Below, piece by piece: positions 60,878 through 64,000 of a DNA stretch of 64,000 nt (its first letter is position 1; each line of letters begins with the position of its first letter). The notes beneath the pieces were generated by a model, which worked only from the letters and a program-made list of their open reading frames with translations, ran no database searches and was not told where the DNA came from. The stretch lies in the NCBI GenBank assembly GCA_963082975.1, contig OY720348.1:20265146-20329145 (forward strand), given 5' to 3'. Source of the stretch: Labia minor. Lineage: Eukaryota; Arthropoda; Insecta; Dermaptera; Spongiphoridae. The translations under genes were made by a program, and so were the position numbers.

Positions 60878-62673
60878 CTTAATAAAAATTATTTTTTTAT
60901 GCCGAAAACCTAGGGTCATCCTACGATGACCTTTCATAAATTTTACGGGAAAATTAAAAAATGAAATTTTTAAAAATAAATAATAAATTCGTATTTTACA
61001 TCATAAAAATATTAAAAAAATATATTATTCATATTTCTTACTAAAAATTATTTTTTTATGCCGAAAACCTAGGGTCATCCTACGATGACCTTTCATAAAT
61101 TTTACGGGAAAATTAAAAAATGAAATTTTTAAAAATAAATAATAAATTCGTTCATTTTACATCATAAAAATATTAAAAAAAATATATTATTGATATTTCT
61201 GATGAATAATTATTTTTTTATGCAGAAAATCTAGGGTCATCCTACGATGACCTTTCATAATTTTTACGGTAAAATTAAAAAATGAAATTTTTAAAAATAA
61301 ATAATAAATTCGTTCATTTTACATCATAAAAATATTAAAAAAATATATTATTCATATTTCTTACTAAAAATTATTTTTTTATGCCGAAAACCTAGGGTCA
61401 TCCTACGATGACCTTTCATAAATTTTACGGGAAAATTAAAAAATGAAATTTTTAAAAATAAATAATAAATTCGTTCATTTTACATCATAAAAATATTAAA
61501 AAAATATATTATTGATATTTCTTACTAAAAATTATTTTTTTATGCCGAAAACCTAGGGTCATCCTACGATGACCTTTCATAATTTTTACGGTAAAATTAA
61601 AAAATGAAATTTTTAAAAATAAATAATAAATTCGTTCATTTTACATCATAAAAATATTAAAAAAATATATTATTCATATTTCTTACTAAAAATTATTTTT
61701 TTATGCCGAAAACCTAGGGTCATCCTACGATGACCTTTGATAAATTTTACGGGAAAATTAAAAAATGAAATTTTTAAAAATAAATAATAAATTCGTTCAT
61801 TTTACATCATAAAAATATTAAAAAAATATATTATTGATATTTCTGATGAATAATTATTTTTTTATGCCGAAAACCTAGGGTCATCCTACGATGACCTTTC
61901 ATAATTTTTACGGGAAAATTCAAAAATGAAATTTTTAAAAATATATAATAAATTCGTTCATTTTACATCATAAAAATATTAAAAAAATATATTATTCATA
62001 TTTCTTACTAAAAATTATATTTTTATGCCGAAAACTTAGGGTCATCCTACGATGACCTTTCATAATTTTTACGGGAAAATTAAAAAATGAAATTTTTAAA
62101 AATAAATAATAAATTCGTTCATTTTACATCATAAAAATATTAAAAAAATATATTATTGATATTTCTTACTAAAAATTATTTTTTTATGCCGAAAACCTAG
62201 GGTCATCCTACGATGACCTTTCATAATTTTTACGGTAAAATTAAAAAATGAAATTTTTAAAAATAAATAATAAATTCGTTCATTTTACATCATAAAAATA
62301 TTAAAAAAATATATTATTCATATTTCTTACTAAAAATTATTTTTTTATGCCGAAAACCTAGGGTCATCCTACGATGACCTTTGATAAATTTTACGGGAAA
62401 ATTAAAAAATGAAATTTTTAAAAATAAATAATAAATTCGTTCATTTTACATCATAAAAATATTAAAAAAATATATTATTGATATTTCTGATGAATAATTA
62501 TTTTTTTATGCCGAAAACCTAGGGTCATCCTACGATGACCTTTCATAATTTTTACGGGAAAATTAAAAAATGAAATTTTTAAAAATATATAATAAATTCG
62601 TTCATTTTACATCATAAAATTATTAAAAAAATATATTATTGATATTTCTTACTAAAAATTATTTTTTTATGAC
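60878..62673 (+). repeat. 5633-bp-offset segmental duplication, copy 2
   Basis: Partner of 55245-57040. The first marker appears a third time at 63934, 3056 bp on, so the unit is probably starting again at the window end. Confidence 0.86.
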
Positions 62674-64000
62674 GAAAACCTAGGGTCATCCTACGATGAC
62701 CTTTCATAAATTTTACGGGAAAATTAAAAAATTAAATTTTTAAAAATAAATAATAAATTCGTTCATTTTACATCATAAAAATATTAAAAAAATATATTAT
62801 TCATATTTCTTACTAAAAATTATTTTTTTATGCCGAAAACCTAGGGTCATCCTACGATGACCTTTCATAAATTTTACGGGAAAATTAAAAAATGAAATTT
62901 TTAAAAATAAATAATAAATTCGTTCATTTTACATCATAAAAATATTAAAAAAATATATTATTGATATTTCTGATGAATAATTATTTTTTTATGCCGAAAA
63001 CCTAGGGTCATCCTACGATGACCTTTCATAAATTTTACGGGAAAATTAAAAAATGAAATTTTTAAAAATTAATAATAAATTCGTTCATTTTACATCATAA
63101 AAATATTAAAAAAATATATTATTCATATTTCTTGCTAAAAAGTATTTTTTTATGCCGAAAACCTAGGGTCATCCTACGATGACCTTTCATAAATTTTACG
63201 GGAAAATTAAAAAATTAAATTTTTAAAAATAAATAATAAATTCGTTCATTTTACATCATAAAAATATTAAAAAAATATATTATTGATATTTCTTACTAAA
63301 AAGTATTTTTTTATGCTGAAAACCTAGGGTCATCCTACGATGACCTTTCATAAATTTTACGGGAAAATTAAAAAATTAAATTTTTAAAAATAAATAATAA
63401 ATTCGTTCATTTTACATCATAAAAATATTAAAAAAATATATTATTGATATTTCTTACTAAAAAGTATTTTTTTATGCCGAAAACCTAGGGTCATCCTACG
63501 ATGACCTTTCATAATTTTTACGGTAAAATTAAAAAATGAAATTTTTAAAAATAAATAATAAATTCGTTCATTTTACATCATAAAAATATTAAAAAAATAT
63601 ATTATTCATATTTCTTACTAAAAATTATTTTTTTATGCCGAAAACCTAGGGTCATCCTACGATGACCTTTCATAAATTTTACGGGAAAATTAAAAAATGA
63701 AATTTTTAAAAATAAATAATAAATTCGTTCATTTTACATCATAAAAATATTAAAAAAATATATTATTCATATTTCTTACTAAAAATTATTTTTTTATGCC
63801 GAAAACCTAGGGTCATCCTACGATGACCTTTCATAAATTTTACGGGAAAATTAAAAAATGAAATTTTTAAAAATAAATAATAAATTCGTATTTTACATCA
63901 TAAAAATATTAAAAAAATATATTATTCATATTTCTTAATAAAAATTATTTTTTTATGCCGAAAACCTAGGGTCATCCTACGATGACCTTTCATAAATTTT

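Larger units (their letters stand above)
46697..64000 (+). repeat. 161-bp AT-rich satellite array, block 4
   Basis: About 107 monomers, same orientation and phase, continuing past the window end. TCTGATCAATAAT, ATAAAATTATT, GATATTTCTTACTAAAAAGT, TGCTGAAAACC, TTTTTTCGGG and TTATGACGAAAACC variants mark nested duplications in 54-64 kb. One monomer has a 3-base insertion in the dyad centre (CTACGACGATGACC, near 49017). No ORF, RNA gene or other element is visible. Confidence 0.97.

Overview
The window is eukaryotic repeat DNA, most likely from an arthropod and probably an insect. About 52.4 kb of the 64 kb is one head-to-tail satellite array. Its monomer is close to 161 bp and very AT-rich (roughly 31 G/C per 161 bases), and it runs off both ends of the window. 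I found no cellular gene, tRNA, rRNA or bacterial-type operon. The arthropod assignment rests on the three LTR retrotransposons: two copia elements whose primer-binding sites match the anticodon arm of initiator tRNA-Met, as in Drosophila copia, and one gypsy-like element with the four-cysteine Gag type that I recognise from arthropod elements. I cannot name the species.

Layout: satellite 1-7850; a complete, apparently intact copia element on the minus strand, 7851-12422; satellite 12423-23145; an internally deleted gypsy-like element on the minus strand, 23146-27363; satellite 27364-43900; an internally deleted copia element on the plus strand, 43901-46696; satellite 46697-64000. Each element has a perfect target-site duplication (CTGAT, ACGG, AATAT) and restores monomer phase when removed on paper. 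LTR pairs are identical in both copia elements and differ at one position seen in the gypsy-like element, so all three insertions are recent.

The satellite is not a uniform array. Monomer types differ mainly in a segment reading CATATTTCTTACTAAAAAT, GATATTTCTGATGAATAAT or GATATTTCTTACTAAAAAGT. Rare variants recur at fixed offsets and reveal multi-monomer higher-order repeats (3056, 2067, 1744, 1771, 1127-2576 and 5633 bp). Nearly every monomer carries the dyad GGTCATC-CTAC-GATGACC, and five monomers at 15.0-19.0 kb have lost exactly that element.

The most interesting observation concerns the elements together. All three encode AT-hook-like RGRPRK/GRPK motifs. In the intact copia polyprotein these lie in the integrase C-terminal tail. 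In both defective elements the integrase catalytic core and most of reverse transcriptase are gone, yet the AT-hook tail is kept in frame in a Gag-protease ORF. AT-hooks bind the AT-rich minor groove, so a role in tethering to this 81% AT satellite is a testable idea. The gypsy-like LTR also carries tandem copies of its own LTR-end/primer-binding-site junction, which looks like repeated read-through during reverse transcription.
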